DNA of 64,000 nt from positions 48,690 to 112,689 of the forward strand of contig NZ_JABUAE010000014.1 of assembly GCF_013314535.1 (NCBI RefSeq), in the 5' to 3' direction. The stretch's first letter is position 1; each line of letters opens with the position of its first letter. Source of the stretch: Bacillus sp. Xin1. GTDB taxonomy: Bacteria; Bacillota; Bacilli; Bacillales; Bacillaceae_G. Both the position numbers and the translations under genes were made by a program. Below are positions 6,988 through 15,881 of the stretch, piece by piece. The notes under the pieces were generated by a model, which saw only the letters and a program-made list of their open reading frames with translations, did no database searches and was not told where the DNA came from.

Positions 6988-8427
6988 ATGAATTGGTACG
7001 TAATAATTCCAATGATAATTTCTTTTATCGTTGTATTTTTAATTGGTGTATATGCATCAAGGCGTGTGCAAGCAACGGCTCATAATAAATTTTTACAAGA
7101 ATACTTTCTTGGTGGACGTGAACTTGGCGGTCTATTATTAGCTATGACAATGATTGCTACGTACGGTAGTGCGAGTAGTTTTATCGGTGGACCTGGAATT
7201 GCATATAATATGGGGCTTGGATGGGTATTATTGTCGGCAATCCAGGTTGTAACGGGTTACATCGTCTTGACGGTAATTGGTAAAAAGTTTGCAATCATTG
7301 CAAGAAAGATGGAAGCAATTACGCTTATTGATTACTTAAAAGGAAGATACAATCATAAAGCGGTGGTCATTCTTTCGGCATTATGTATTATTATCTTTTT
7401 ATTTTCAGCAACAGTTGCTCAGTGGGTTGGAGGCGGAAGGTTAATTGAATCGTTAACAGGCCTTTCGTATACAACGTCTTTATTTCTTTTTACCTTTTCT
7501 GTACTTGTATACGTTATAATTGGTGGATTCCGTGCAGTTGCTTTATCCGACACACTGCTTGGCATTATTATGCTAGCAGGTACGACAATTATTTTAATTG
7601 CAACGGTGATTGCTGGTGGCGGAATTGAAAAGATCATGCAAGAACTCGTTCAAATCAATCCCAATTTAATTACACCGTTTGGAGCGGATGGTAGTTTAAC
7701 GAAAACGTATGTGACATCATTTTGGATTTTAATTGGGATTGGCGTTGTTGGATTACCGCAAATTAGCGTGCGGGCGATGTCTTATAAAAATTCAAAAGCA
7801 ATGCATCAAGCGCTCATTATTGGAACGATTGTTGTCGGCACCATTATGATCGGGATGCATCTAACAGGTGTATTTGCCCGTGTAGTACTTCCGGGTGTAA
7901 CTGTGCCGGACAAAGTAATGCCGCTTCTAGCAATGGAAGTATTACCGCCTTGGCTTGCGGGAATATTTTTGGCGGCCCCAATGGCGGCAATTATGTCAAC
8001 GGTAAACTCACTGTTATTACTGGTGAGTTCATCTATTATTAAAGATATATATGTGAATTACATAAATGAACACGCAGCAGATACAACAATAAAAAAAGGA
8101 AGCTTATGGATTACGGGTATCGTTGGTTTACTTGTATATGCTGCAGCTGTTAAACCGCCAGATTTTTTAATATGGTTAAATTTATTTTCCTTTGGTGGTT
8201 TAGAGGCCGCTTTTATTTGGCCGATTGTTTTAGGGTTATATTGGAAAAAGGGGAATGCATACGGGGCGCTTGCGTCTATTCTTTTTGGTGTTGGTTCTTA
8301 TATAATCGTTCACCTTTGTTTTCCAAATCCGTTTGGTATACATACAGTCGTGCTGCCGATTGTTTTTGCTTGTATTGCGTATGTAACAGGCAGTATGTTA
8401 ACGTCAAAAAACAATGTGAAAATATAA
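6988..8427 (+). CDS. panF: Sodium/pantothenate symporter PanF
   Basis: A 479-residue sodium:solute symporter with about 12-13 membrane spans, close to the E. coli PanF length. It shows the SSS-family opening (FLGGRELGGLLLAMTMIATY) and the central GVVGLPQISVRAMSYKNSKA region. It takes up pantothenate (vitamin B5) with Na+ for coenzyme A synthesis. Pairing with yhdT strongly supports this substrate over other SSS transporters. Followed by two hairpins and a bcr1 insertion. Confidence 0.9.
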   Translation: MNWYVIIPMIISFIVVFLIGVYASRRVQATAHNKFLQEYFLGGRELGGLLLAMTMIATYGSASSFIGGPGIAYNMGLGWVLLSAIQVVTGYIVLTVIGKKFAIIARKMEAITLIDYLKGRYNHKAVVILSALCIIIFLFSATVAQWVGGGRLIESLTGLSYTTSLFLFTFSVLVYVIIGGFRAVALSDTLLGIIMLAGTTIILIATVIAGGGIEKIMQELVQINPNLITPFGADGSLTKTYVTSFWILIGIGVVGLPQISVRAMSYKNSKAMHQALIIGTIVVGTIMIGMHLTGVFARVVLPGVTVPDKVMPLLAMEVLPPWLAGIFLAAPMAAIMSTVNSLLLLVSSSIIKDIYVNYINEHAADTTIKKGSLWITGIVGLLVYAAAVKPPDFLIWLNLFSFGGLEAAFIWPIVLGLYWKKGNAYGALASILFGVGSYIIVHLCFPNPFGIHTVVLPIVFACIAYVTGSMLTSKNNVKI

Positions 8428-8455
8428 ATGTATGTCAATTGGTGATGTTTAATAG

Positions 8456-8497
8456 AATGTATGGAATGGAGGAGGTTATCCTTCAATTCCATACATT
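8456..8497 (+). terminator. Hairpin downstream of panF
   Basis: AATGTATGGAAT (8456-8467) pairs perfectly with ATTCCATACATT (8486-8497). No T-run follows, but the true terminator is only a few bases further on; it may stabilise the mRNA end. Confidence 0.4.
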
Positions 8498-8503
8498 TGA
8501 CAT

Positions 8504-8546
8504 AAAAAATAGAGCTCCTATAAATGGAATAGGAGCTCTATTTTTT
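8504..8546. terminator. Rho-independent terminator after panF
   Basis: A long stem of AAAAAATAGAGCTCCTAT with its inverse ATAGGAGCTCTATTTTTT. It has T-runs on both strands, so it can stop panF and also transcription from the doxX side. Its last bases are the TTTAT target site of the bcr1 copy. Confidence 0.9.
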
Positions 8547-8548
8547 AT

Positions 8549-8695
8549 CCCGCATTAACGGGCAGTAATACTCCCACCTCAAAATTCAGCGGAAGCAAAG
8601 AAGGTAGGTGGGAGATAAACTGCCCGTAAAAGCCCGATTCGTTCAACTAATAATCAGTGGGGGATGAAGAAAACCTCTACTGATTAAAGTTTCAC
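8549..8695 (+). repeat. bcr1-type repeat, copy 1 (147 bp)
   Basis: Begins CCCGCATTAACGGGCAG and ends GATTAAAGTTTCAC, flanked by TTTAT at 8544-8548 and 8696-8700, a 5-bp target duplication. It contains an internal stem (CTCCCACCT with AGGTGGGAG; CGGGCAGT with ACTGCCCG). The second copy at 26514-26656 is in the opposite orientation. bcr1 is the known B. cereus-group repeat of about this length that duplicates TTTAT; the assignment rests on remembered description plus the duplication seen here. Confidence 0.85.
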
Positions 8696-8713
8696 TTTAT
8701 GTGTAGAACTTAT

Positions 8714-9229
8714 CTATGATGCGAATTTATGTGTAGGATAAGTTGGAGTATTATTTCTGTTCTTACTGAAAAGTTTTTGAAAAACAAATCCGTCCAAACC
8801 GATGCGCCCTGCGTTATGCCCTGCTACTAAAATAAGGATAGACAGTAATATCATATTTGGGTTTGTAGCTATAGTTCCACTTAAAAGAAAAGCAGTATTC
8901 ATAATAATTCCGAAAAATGCAGCAGTTTTTGTTAATCCTCCTAAAAGAAGCCCTAACCCGACTAAAACTTCTCCCCATTGCACAAAAAAACTAAATAAAT
9001 CAGCATGTGGAAGAGCGACATGTTGTAGAAAATCAGCCCACCAACCTTGTACAGCTGGATGATCTCCACCCGCCTTTGCGATTGCTCCTTTTAAAAAGCC
9101 GCTTGCATCAAATTGTTGACCGAAAATTTTCTCTAATCCAGCAGCTAGCCAAGCATACCCTAAATATAAGCGAAGAGGCAAAAGGATAAATAATGCTTTC
9201 GTGTTACTACGTAAAAAATGAATAAACAT
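8714..9229 (-). CDS. DoxX family membrane protein
   Basis: A 171-residue protein with four hydrophobic spans and the DoxX features LRLYLGYAWLAAGLEKI and VQWGEVLVGLGLLLGG. DoxX proteins are membrane oxidoreductase partners; Bacillus relatives (CatD, MhqP) respond to quinones and thiol-reactive electrophiles. The start is placed at the ATG at 9229 (MFIHFLRSN) because GGGAGGA lies just upstream; the longer frame to 9298 has no binding site. An inverted repeat upstream (9244-9280) suggests a MarR-type repressor. Confidence 0.85.
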   Translation of the reverse strand: MFIHFLRSNTKALFILLPLRLYLGYAWLAAGLEKIFGQQFDASGFLKGAIAKAGGDHPAVQGWWADFLQHVALPHADLFSFFVQWGEVLVGLGLLLGGLTKTAAFFGIIMNTAFLLSGTIATNPNMILLSILILVAGHNAGRIGLDGFVFQKLFSKNRNNTPTYPTHKFAS

Positions 9230-9243
9230 AATAAATTCCTCCC

Positions 9244-9280
9244 ATACATAATAAAATGTATTTACAAGTTTATTATGTAT
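9244..9280. promoter_or_regulatory. Inverted repeat upstream of doxX
   Basis: ATACATAATAAA and TTTATTATGTAT are exact inverses with a 13-base spacer, ending about 15 bases before the doxX start codon. A dimeric repressor site is plausible; the regulator is not in the window. Confidence 0.45.
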
Positions 9281-9303
9281 TTTTGTGAATCGAATCACAA
9301 TGA

Positions 9304-9386
9304 ACGAAATTTGAACAAATAGTTTGATTTGGTTGTTTTTTTTGTATGATTCATTATTTGTTCAAAAATCAGTGCGCAAATTTCGT
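9304..9386. promoter_or_regulatory. Nested inverted repeat in divergent intergenic region
   Basis: ACGAAATTTG (9304-9313) is inverse to CAAATTTCGT (9377-9386), and inside it GAACAAAT (9313-9320) is inverse to ATTTGTTC (9356-9363). It lies between doxX and the nucleoside hydrolase and may be a regulatory site or folded leader. Confidence 0.35.
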
Positions 9387-9445
9387 ATTTCATGTGTATG
9401 GTATAAACGATAAAGAATGTGCTTTTGGTAATAAGGAGTGAAGGG

Positions 9446-10390
9446 ATGGAAAGTATCATGAAAAAGGTGCTTTTTTTAGGGGATCCTGGTATTGATGATT
9501 CTTTAGCAATCATGTATGGGCTGTTACATCCAGAAATTGAAATTGTTGGGGTTGTAACTGGGTATGGAAATGTAACACAAGAGCAAGCAACAAGTAATGC
9601 TGCGTATTTAATGCAACTAGCAGGTAGAGAAGATATACCGATTATAAATGGAGCGAAAATGCCGTTGTCGGGTGAATTTACAACATATTATCCTGAAATT
9701 CATGGAGCGGAAGGGTTGGGGCCAATTCGCCCTCCAAAAACTATTCAACCAAATATTAAATCGTTTTGCACAATATTTGACATTATTAAACGCTATAAAA
9801 AAGAAATTATTATTGTTGATGCAGGGAGGGCAACAAGTTTAGCAACTGCATTTATATTAGGAAAAGATGTAATGCAGGATGTAAAAGAATATTACATCAT
9901 GGGTGGTGCCTTCCTTATTCCAGGGAATGTAACACCTGTAGCGGAGGCAAATTTTCATGGGGATGCACTTGCTGCAAATTTAGTCATGCAGTATGCAAAA
10001 AACGTAACATTAATCCCTCTTAATGTTACAAGTGAATCAATCATTACACCTGAAACTGTACAATATATAAAAAAACATTCACAAACTGCATTTAACAAAT
10101 TAATTGAACCTATATTTCAATATTATTATAAAGCATATAAGAAAATAAATCCGAAAATTACCGGAAGCCCCATTCATGATGTGCTTACGATGATGGCAGT
10201 TGTAAATCCTTCTATGATTGAATATGTATATCGGAAAGTAGATGTTGATTTAGAAGGTAGTGCAAAAGGTGAAAGTATTGCTGATTTTAGGCCACAACCT
10301 GATGCAAAAGCTCTTAAAGATTGGGTGAGGATTGGATGGAAATTAAATTATAAGAAATTTGTTGAAAACTTTGTTCGAATTATGACATAG
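9446..10390 (+). CDS. Nucleoside hydrolase (IUNH family)
   Basis: A 314-residue enzyme of the inosine-uridine nucleoside N-ribohydrolase family. The Ca2+-binding DPGIDDSLAI motif is at 13-22, and the conserved GNVTPVAEANFHGDALAA and SPIHDVLTMM segments are present. It splits nucleosides to base and ribose for salvage; similar proteins also act on other ribosides. The ATG at 9446 is used because AAGGAG lies 7 bases before it; the longer frame starts without one. Ends in a strong terminator, so it is a single gene. Confidence 0.9.
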   Translation: MESIMKKVLFLGDPGIDDSLAIMYGLLHPEIEIVGVVTGYGNVTQEQATSNAAYLMQLAGREDIPIINGAKMPLSGEFTTYYPEIHGAEGLGPIRPPKTIQPNIKSFCTIFDIIKRYKKEIIIVDAGRATSLATAFILGKDVMQDVKEYYIMGGAFLIPGNVTPVAEANFHGDALAANLVMQYAKNVTLIPLNVTSESIITPETVQYIKKHSQTAFNKLIEPIFQYYYKAYKKINPKITGSPIHDVLTMMAVVNPSMIEYVYRKVDVDLEGSAKGESIADFRPQPDAKALKDWVRIGWKLNYKKFVENFVRIMT

Positions 10391-10413
10391 ACATAATAAT
10401 AGATGACAAGTTA

Positions 10414-10456
10414 AAATAATAGAGACGATTATTTAGAAAATCGTCTCTATTATTTT
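10414..10456 (+). terminator. Terminator after nucleoside hydrolase
   Basis: AATAATAGAGACGAT pairs with ATCGTCTCTATTATT and runs into TTTTG. Confidence 0.85.
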
Positions 10457-10509
10457 GTGTATAACGATATATAACAGATGAAAGATATAAATTAGGAGAG
10501 GGAATTCAC

Positions 10510-11619
10510 TTGAGAAAAGTTATAATATGTGCGGGAATCATTGGTGTATTCATTTTACTTATATCCGGTAACTTTTTAGCGAAAAAAGTTTGGAGCTCTA
10601 ATAATGATGATGCTCAGTTTATTGCCTCATTTGTTGAAGAACATAAAGATGAAAAAAATAGTGCCTTACTTATAAAGCGAAATGATAAAGTTGTTTATTC
10701 TGTAAATTCAAATGTTATGTTGCCAGTTGCGAGCACGATGAAGTTAATTGTCGCATTTGAATTTACGAAACAAGTTGTAGATGGGAGAATTGACCCGAAT
10801 AGTTATGTTTCAATTGATGATGTAAATCGCTATTATGTTCCAAATACAGATGGTAGTGCACAGGATCGTTGGCAAAAGTATTTAATAAAAACTGATAAAA
10901 TAGATGGAAATGCAGTACCATTAGAAGAAGTTGCGAAAGGAATGGTGAAGTTTAGTTCAAATGCAAATACAGAATATTTAATGGAACGACTCGGGCTAGA
11001 GCATATTAATCAAAATTTACAAAACCTATCACTTCCTTCACATCAACCGTTATTTCCTATCGTTTCTTCTCTATATATTCCGGGATATTTGCATAAGGAA
11101 TTGCATGTTCCAAAATCTAAATTAGAGAAAAAGTTAAAAGAAATGTCTCAAGAAGAATATCGTCGGTATGCGATGTTAATACATGAACGGTTAAAAGAGA
11201 AAGGGCCGTTATTACAAAAAGAAATCCCGCTGTATTTAGAAGAAAAATATGAAAAAATATGGTCAGATAAGTTTCCAGCTGCATCTGCGAATGATTATAT
11301 GGTGCTTCTAGAAAAAGCGAACCACAAAAAAGGTTTTACAAAGGCTGAAGAAAAAGAATGGGCAAACCTCGTTGAAACGGACATGAAAGCAAAGAAGTAT
11401 CGTAAGTCATTTAGACATGCTGGGCAAAAAAATGGATATACGCCGTGGACGTTAGCAAAAGCTGTTTATGCTACTGATAAACTTGGGAATTGTACAGAAA
11501 TTGTGTTTTTAGCAAACGAATTAGATGAAGATGATAGTACAGAGCTTCGTAAGCACTTGCGTAATTTACATTTCCAGGTACTAAAAAGTGAAAAATATGA
11601 TGCAACTGTTATTAAATAA
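10510..11619 (+). CDS. Class A beta-lactamase-like serine hydrolase
   Basis: A 369-residue exported protein: residues 5-27 form a signal/anchor helix. The SxxK nucleophile motif is S75-T-M-K78 and SxN is S149-S-N151, as in class A beta-lactamases; the KTG motif is not clear, with HAGQKNG near residue 305 in the right place. A long charged insert (about 195-290) separates the two halves. This group is better regarded as cell-surface serine hydrolases than as proven beta-lactamases. TTG start behind TAGGAGAGG. Confidence 0.8.
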   Translation: MRKVIICAGIIGVFILLISGNFLAKKVWSSNNDDAQFIASFVEEHKDEKNSALLIKRNDKVVYSVNSNVMLPVASTMKLIVAFEFTKQVVDGRIDPNSYVSIDDVNRYYVPNTDGSAQDRWQKYLIKTDKIDGNAVPLEEVAKGMVKFSSNANTEYLMERLGLEHINQNLQNLSLPSHQPLFPIVSSLYIPGYLHKELHVPKSKLEKKLKEMSQEEYRRYAMLIHERLKEKGPLLQKEIPLYLEEKYEKIWSDKFPAASANDYMVLLEKANHKKGFTKAEEKEWANLVETDMKAKKYRKSFRHAGQKNGYTPWTLAKAVYATDKLGNCTEIVFLANELDEDDSTELRKHLRNLHFQVLKSEKYDATVIK

Positions 11620-11650
11620 ACCCGATGCGCGTGGCAGCGGGTTTATTTTT
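11614..11650 (+). terminator. Terminator after serine hydrolase
   Basis: AAATAAACCCG pairs with CGGGTTTATTT followed by T's; the stem includes the stop codon. Confidence 0.85.
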
Positions 11651-11741
11651 GTTTCGTCAATGAAAGTTTCACTTCATACAAGCACCTTTTCAGCAGCTCT
11701 GGGTATGATGGTTAGTAAATAACTGGGCGAAAGGGGAAAAG

Positions 11742-13253
11742 GTGATGAAATGGAATAAGGAAGAATTTATTAAGAGTGAAGGCGCTGATTTCCCTGGAAA
11801 AACCTATGTAAACTGCGTGTTACAGCATGTGTTTCAATTTCAGCGAGATTATTTATTGCAAGAGATGTTTATGATTCATCGTGCCCATATTATCATGCTT
11901 ATGGAAGAAAAATTAATGAAGCAAGAAGATGCAAAAGTTATCTTAACAGCGTTAGAGAAAGTGGCGCAAATTCCAAAAAGTCGATTATTGTATGAGCAGG
12001 AACATGAAGATCTCTTTTTTTTAATGGAACATTTAATTGTAAAAGAAGCGAATGATGATTTAGTAAGTAATATGCATATTGGTAGAAGTCGTAATGATAT
12101 GGGAGTGACAATGTATCGAATGAGTTTACGTCGTTACCTACTACGTTTTATGGAGCATTATATCTTATTGCAAGAAAGTATATTGCAACTTGCTGATGAT
12201 CATATGGAAACAATTATGCCTGCTTATACACATACGCAGCCTGCTCAACCAACAACATTTGGTCATTATATGTTAGCTGTCTATGATGTGATGAAAAGAG
12301 ATTTTGAGCGGATTTGGAAAACGTATGATCTTGTGAATCGCTCGCCAATGGGCGCGGCAGCTCTTTCTACAACAAGTTTCCCCATTAATAGAAAGAGAAT
12401 TGCTCAGTTACTTGGATTTTCAGGTGTTATTGAAAATTCATATGATGCAGTCGCAGGTGTTGATTATTTACTAGAAGTCAGTTCCGTACTGATGATGACA
12501 ATGACGAATACGGGTAGATGGCTTCATGATTTTTTACTCCTAGCAACAAAGGAATACAATGGAATTACCGTTGCAAACCCATATGTACAAATCAGCAGTA
12601 TAATGCCACAAAAACGGAACCCTGTTTCAATTGAACATGCTCGTGCGCTCGCTAGCGGTGCATTTGGTGAAGCTTTCACTGCATTTCAAATGATCCATAA
12701 TACACCGTTTGGAGATATTGTTGATACAGAAGATGATTTGCAGCCTTATTTGTATGGAGGAATCGAAAAGTCGATTCGTGTGTTCTGTATAATGAATGCA
12801 GTGATTCGAACAATGAAGGTGGAAGATGAGGTTTTAAGAAATCGCTCGTTTAAACATTCGATTACGATAACAGATTTTGCGGATACCTTAACAAAGAATT
12901 ACAATATTCCTTTCCGGCGTGCTCATCATGCTGCAAGTGATATTGCAAAAGTGTCTATGAGGCAACAAAAAGAACTGCATGAATTAAAACTCATAGAAGT
13001 AAATAAGTACTTACAAGAAAATTTGCACGTAATACTTTCAGAAAAAGAGTGGGATGATATTATATCACCGGCAGCATTTGTTGAGAAAAGGAATGTATAT
13101 GGGGGAACAAGTAAAAAAGAAATGATACGTATGATTCAAAAGAGAAGAGAGCGTTTTAAGCAAGAAGAAGTTAAATTTAAAATGGAGAAACAGCGAATCA
13201 AGCAATCTGAAAAAGAAGTAATGACGACAGTGTTGAATATTATTGAATCGTAA
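11742..13253 (+). CDS. Argininosuccinate lyase paralogue
   Basis: A 503-residue fumarase/aspartase-superfamily protein. The conserved regions are HIGRSRNDMGVT (about 110-121), THTQPAQPTTFGHYM (about 163-177) and the flexible catalytic loop SSIMPQKRNP near residue 285. These keep the residues used for beta-elimination releasing fumarate. It is longer than standard ArgH (about 460), with a highly charged C-terminal extension after GGTSKKEM. No argG or other arginine gene is nearby; the next gene is a GNAT, so a role outside arginine synthesis is possible. Start after GGGGAAAAGG. Confidence 0.85.
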   Translation: MMKWNKEEFIKSEGADFPGKTYVNCVLQHVFQFQRDYLLQEMFMIHRAHIIMLMEEKLMKQEDAKVILTALEKVAQIPKSRLLYEQEHEDLFFLMEHLIVKEANDDLVSNMHIGRSRNDMGVTMYRMSLRRYLLRFMEHYILLQESILQLADDHMETIMPAYTHTQPAQPTTFGHYMLAVYDVMKRDFERIWKTYDLVNRSPMGAAALSTTSFPINRKRIAQLLGFSGVIENSYDAVAGVDYLLEVSSVLMMTMTNTGRWLHDFLLLATKEYNGITVANPYVQISSIMPQKRNPVSIEHARALASGAFGEAFTAFQMIHNTPFGDIVDTEDDLQPYLYGGIEKSIRVFCIMNAVIRTMKVEDEVLRNRSFKHSITITDFADTLTKNYNIPFRRAHHAASDIAKVSMRQQKELHELKLIEVNKYLQENLHVILSEKEWDDIISPAAFVEKRNVYGGTSKKEMIRMIQKRRERFKQEEVKFKMEKQRIKQSEKEVMTTVLNIIES

Positions 13254-13313
13254 AAGAAGGATTTTACGAATGAATCGCCAATATTCTACAAAAATATAAA
13301 TAGAAGGAAGAGA

Positions 13314-14153
13314 ATGTTGATGGTTCAATTGCAGGTGTATGAAGATATTTCTCATTTTAAGAAGGATTTTGTTCCAATTTTAGAAATGAATGAACAAGAA
13401 AATAATTTAATACTAGGGGTGCTACACTCCGTAGAAAGTCCACAATTTATGGCAGCGGCAAAGCAGAATGAAAACATTGTAATTATACTTCTTCAAACTG
13501 AGAAAAAGCAAATGATTGTTGCTAAATCTGAAGCATCGAAGAAGGACATAAAAGAAATAGCGAAACAATTAGTGAAGGTGTATCCAAATATACCTGGATT
13601 AATCGGGGAAAAGAGAGTTGTAACACAACTAGCTGAAGAAATCGCGCAGATAGAACAAAAGAAATTTTTTATCCGTATGAATCAAGGGATTTATGAATTA
13701 AAAAAAGTAAAGAAAAAATGGGATAATCATGGTGTCTTCCGTCAAATAGATAACGGAGAACTACCATTAATCGAAAAATGGGTGTACCAATTTTGTGAAG
13801 ATGTTTATTTACCTACTACAGCAGAAGATGCGAAACAAACGGCATATGCATTAGTAAGTACAAAGCGGTTATTCGGCTTGGAAGTAGATGGAGAATTAGT
13901 TTCGGTAGCTGCCATAACGAGACCGACTAAGAGTAATATTACAGTTAACTTTGTATATACGCCAAAAGAAGCACGAAAGAAAGGGTACGCTTCTAACTGT
14001 GTAGCTGCCCTTAGTCAGTACATGTTAGATCAAGGTTATAAAACAACTACATTATATACGGACTTAGCAAATCCAACGTCGAATAAGATTTATCAAGAAG
14101 TAGGGTATGAATTCATAATGGAATCTGTCTTACTATTTTTAGAACCGATGTAA
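13314..14153 (+). CDS. GNAT family N-acetyltransferase
   Basis: A 279-residue protein with an N-terminal helical domain and a C-terminal GNAT domain (about 150-279), matching the predicted acetyltransferase group COG3393. The acetyl-CoA loop is in TPKEARKKGYASNCV, and the late DLANPTSNKIYQEVGYE strand-helix is typical. It begins 60 bases after the lyase gene without a terminator between, so the two are likely co-transcribed and may act in one pathway. Substrate unknown. Confidence 0.85.
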   Translation: MLMVQLQVYEDISHFKKDFVPILEMNEQENNLILGVLHSVESPQFMAAAKQNENIVIILLQTEKKQMIVAKSEASKKDIKEIAKQLVKVYPNIPGLIGEKRVVTQLAEEIAQIEQKKFFIRMNQGIYELKKVKKKWDNHGVFRQIDNGELPLIEKWVYQFCEDVYLPTTAEDAKQTAYALVSTKRLFGLEVDGELVSVAAITRPTKSNITVNFVYTPKEARKKGYASNCVAALSQYMLDQGYKTTTLYTDLANPTSNKIYQEVGYEFIMESVLLFLEPM

Positions 14154-14155
14154 TG

Positions 14156-14182
14156 AAAGGCTCGCATACAAGCGAGCCTTTT
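14156..14182. terminator. Bidirectional terminator
   Basis: AAAGGCTCGC pairs with GCGAGCCTTT between convergent genes, with T's on both strands. Confidence 0.85.
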
Positions 14183-14191
14183 GTTATGAAA

Positions 14192-14944
14192 CTACTGTTT
14201 ATCAATCCGAATGACGCCACCTTGTTCAAAGTCCTCAGTTTCTAATAGGTGAACAACAGCTTTAGCGACATATTCAGGAGAAAGTAACTTTCCTTCTTCC
14301 TTTAAGGTGATAAAGCGTTCTAAGTTTGTGAAGTCTTCTTTTTTCGTTTGACGGATTTGTTGTTGCATATTTGTATCCACAACACCTGGTGCAAAGGCAA
14401 TCGTTTTTACTGGATACTCTTTTTCGGCTTCTTCTGTAGCAACACACTGTGTAAACATATTTACACCAGCTTTCGTTGTACAATAAGCCCCCCACCCAAA
14501 GTAAGGTTTTTGACCAGCGCCTGAGGAAATATTGATTACACGTTTGTCTACTTTCCAATCTTTCGTATGTTTCATAAAAGAAGAGGTAAGAATCATTGGG
14601 GCAATTAAATTAATTTGCACATTTGCAATTAAAAGTTCACTCTCTGATTTTTCAATCGGTTTCATAGGTGCAAGTGTACCTGCGTTATTAATTAAATGAA
14701 TAGATGAGACATTCTCTTCTTCAATGGATGAAAAGATGGTTTCAAAATGAGTTTCTAGATTATGTACATCTTGGAGATCAATTGAGTGAAAAATAAAAGA
14801 AATACCTTTTTGTGTTGCTTTTTCAATAAGTTTTTCATTTTGTCTTCTAGAAATACAAATGAGATTTGTATTTTCTTCTAGTAATTGTATGACGATTGCC
14901 TCGCCCAATCCTTGCGAAGTACCTGTTACAATAACATAGCGCAT
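14192..14944 (-). CDS. yueD: Benzil reductase-like SDR
   Basis: A 250-residue short-chain dehydrogenase. The NADP(H) motif TGTSQGLG is at 7-14, NNAG at 86-89, and the catalytic Ser140-Tyr154-Lys158 set lies in INISSGAGQ and GAYCTTKAG. It closely resembles Bacillus YueD, the (S)-benzoin-forming benzil reductase related to sepiapterin reductases. It reduces carbonyl compounds in the cytoplasm; the natural substrate is unclear. Single gene. Confidence 0.85.
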   Translation of the reverse strand: MRYVIVTGTSQGLGEAIVIQLLEENTNLICISRRQNEKLIEKATQKGISFIFHSIDLQDVHNLETHFETIFSSIEEENVSSIHLINNAGTLAPMKPIEKSESELLIANVQINLIAPMILTSSFMKHTKDWKVDKRVINISSGAGQKPYFGWGAYCTTKAGVNMFTQCVATEEAEKEYPVKTIAFAPGVVDTNMQQQIRQTKKEDFTNLERFITLKEEGKLLSPEYVAKAVVHLLETEDFEQGGVIRIDKQ

Positions 14945-15114
14945 CGTTTGTTGAACTCCTCTCCTATGTATATTTTTTTGATTATGCGGTGTGCGTAATC
15001 TACTTATATAGTATAGAGGATTCTTTTGTAGAAATGGAGTAATTAGTAACAGATTATAGTTGGAGTTAAGGAGAAAGATAAGCAGCGAGAAATAGTCCTC
15101 GCTGCCTATTCATT

Positions 15115-15822
15115 TTATTTGATAGAAAGTAATCGCTTGAATAAAATGTTGTTTTCAAGATGTACGTGTTGGAATAAATCAGATTCAAAATCTTCTAGAC
15201 GATTATAAACCATACGATATGTGCGACATGCATGCTCTGGAGGAGTAAAATCATTTGTAATACTTCGCAATTCTTTTATAAGATCGCCAGCTCCATCATG
15301 TTCTTGTTCTAATTCTTCAAGTTTTTCGATTGCTAAAACTAAATTTTCTTGAGTAGGATTTTGTTCATATTTTTTGATAAGCGGGAATACAAGAGTTTCT
15401 TCTTTGATAATATGTTGTTCAAGTTCTAATTTTAATTCATGAAACAGTCTGTGCACGTCACTTAAATGCGACTCTGTTTGACCATGTACGCGAAATACCT
15501 TTGTTACATACGGACTCAGTTGTGGTAATTCTTCTTGAACATAGCGATGATGTGTTTGGATAATATGATCAATTAGTGTAGAAAAACTAACTTCATTCCA
15601 GTTTGTAGATTCATTATTTTTCGATTGATATAAAGTATATTGTTCATTTAATGTTTTTAAAAGTTCATCAGGAGAAATTTCTTTTGTTTGTGTCGCTACT
15701 TCAATTGTCTTGTCTCCGCCACAACAAAAGTCGATACGATGTTTCTTAAATAAATCACTTGCTTGTGGAAAAACGGTAACAATTTCACCTACAATAGATG
15801 TTTTTGTAAAAGGTATAGCCAT
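15115..15822 (-). CDS. scdA: Iron-sulfur cluster repair di-iron protein (ScdA/RIC)
   Basis: A 235-residue protein with the ScdA N-terminal domain, including Cys33-Cys34 in FCCGGDKT, and a C-terminal hemerythrin-like di-iron domain whose ligands lie in THHRYVQEELP, ELEQHIIKEE, EQEHDGAG and HVHLENN. The family repairs Fe-S clusters damaged by nitric oxide or oxidation. The ATG at 15822 is chosen because GAGGAG precedes it by 7 bases; the longer frame would add an unsupported hydrophobic leader. An Fnr-type box upstream fits anaerobic or NO-linked control. Confidence 0.9.
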   Translation of the reverse strand: MAIPFTKTSIVGEIVTVFPQASDLFKKHRIDFCCGGDKTIEVATQTKEISPDELLKTLNEQYTLYQSKNNESTNWNEVSFSTLIDHIIQTHHRYVQEELPQLSPYVTKVFRVHGQTESHLSDVHRLFHELKLELEQHIIKEETLVFPLIKKYEQNPTQENLVLAIEKLEELEQEHDGAGDLIKELRSITNDFTPPEHACRTYRMVYNRLEDFESDLFQHVHLENNILFKRLLSIK

Positions 15823-15855
15823 ATCAAACACTCCTCTGTTCATTTGTATGTTTTT

Positions 15856-15861
15856 AGCATA
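15856..15861 (-). promoter_or_regulatory. -10 element of the scdA promoter
   Basis: On the minus strand TATGCT lies about 35 bases before the start codon. The inferred start of transcription, near 15849, puts the Fnr-like box at about -41.5, the class II activator position. Confidence 0.45.
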
Positions 15862-15881
15862 ATGTTTTAGAAAAAAGATGG

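Noticed and set aside
8172-8558. 128-codon plus-strand frame at the end of panF
   Set aside because: It runs out of frame through panF and across two terminator hairpins.
10510-11619. Calling the class A-like protein a beta-lactamase
   Set aside because: SxxK and SxN are present but the KTG motif and typical spacing are not, so antibiotic hydrolysis is not supported.
11658-11680. AAAGTTTCACTTCAT resembling a bcr1 end
   Set aside because: Only about 15 bases agree and no opposite end or duplication is visible.
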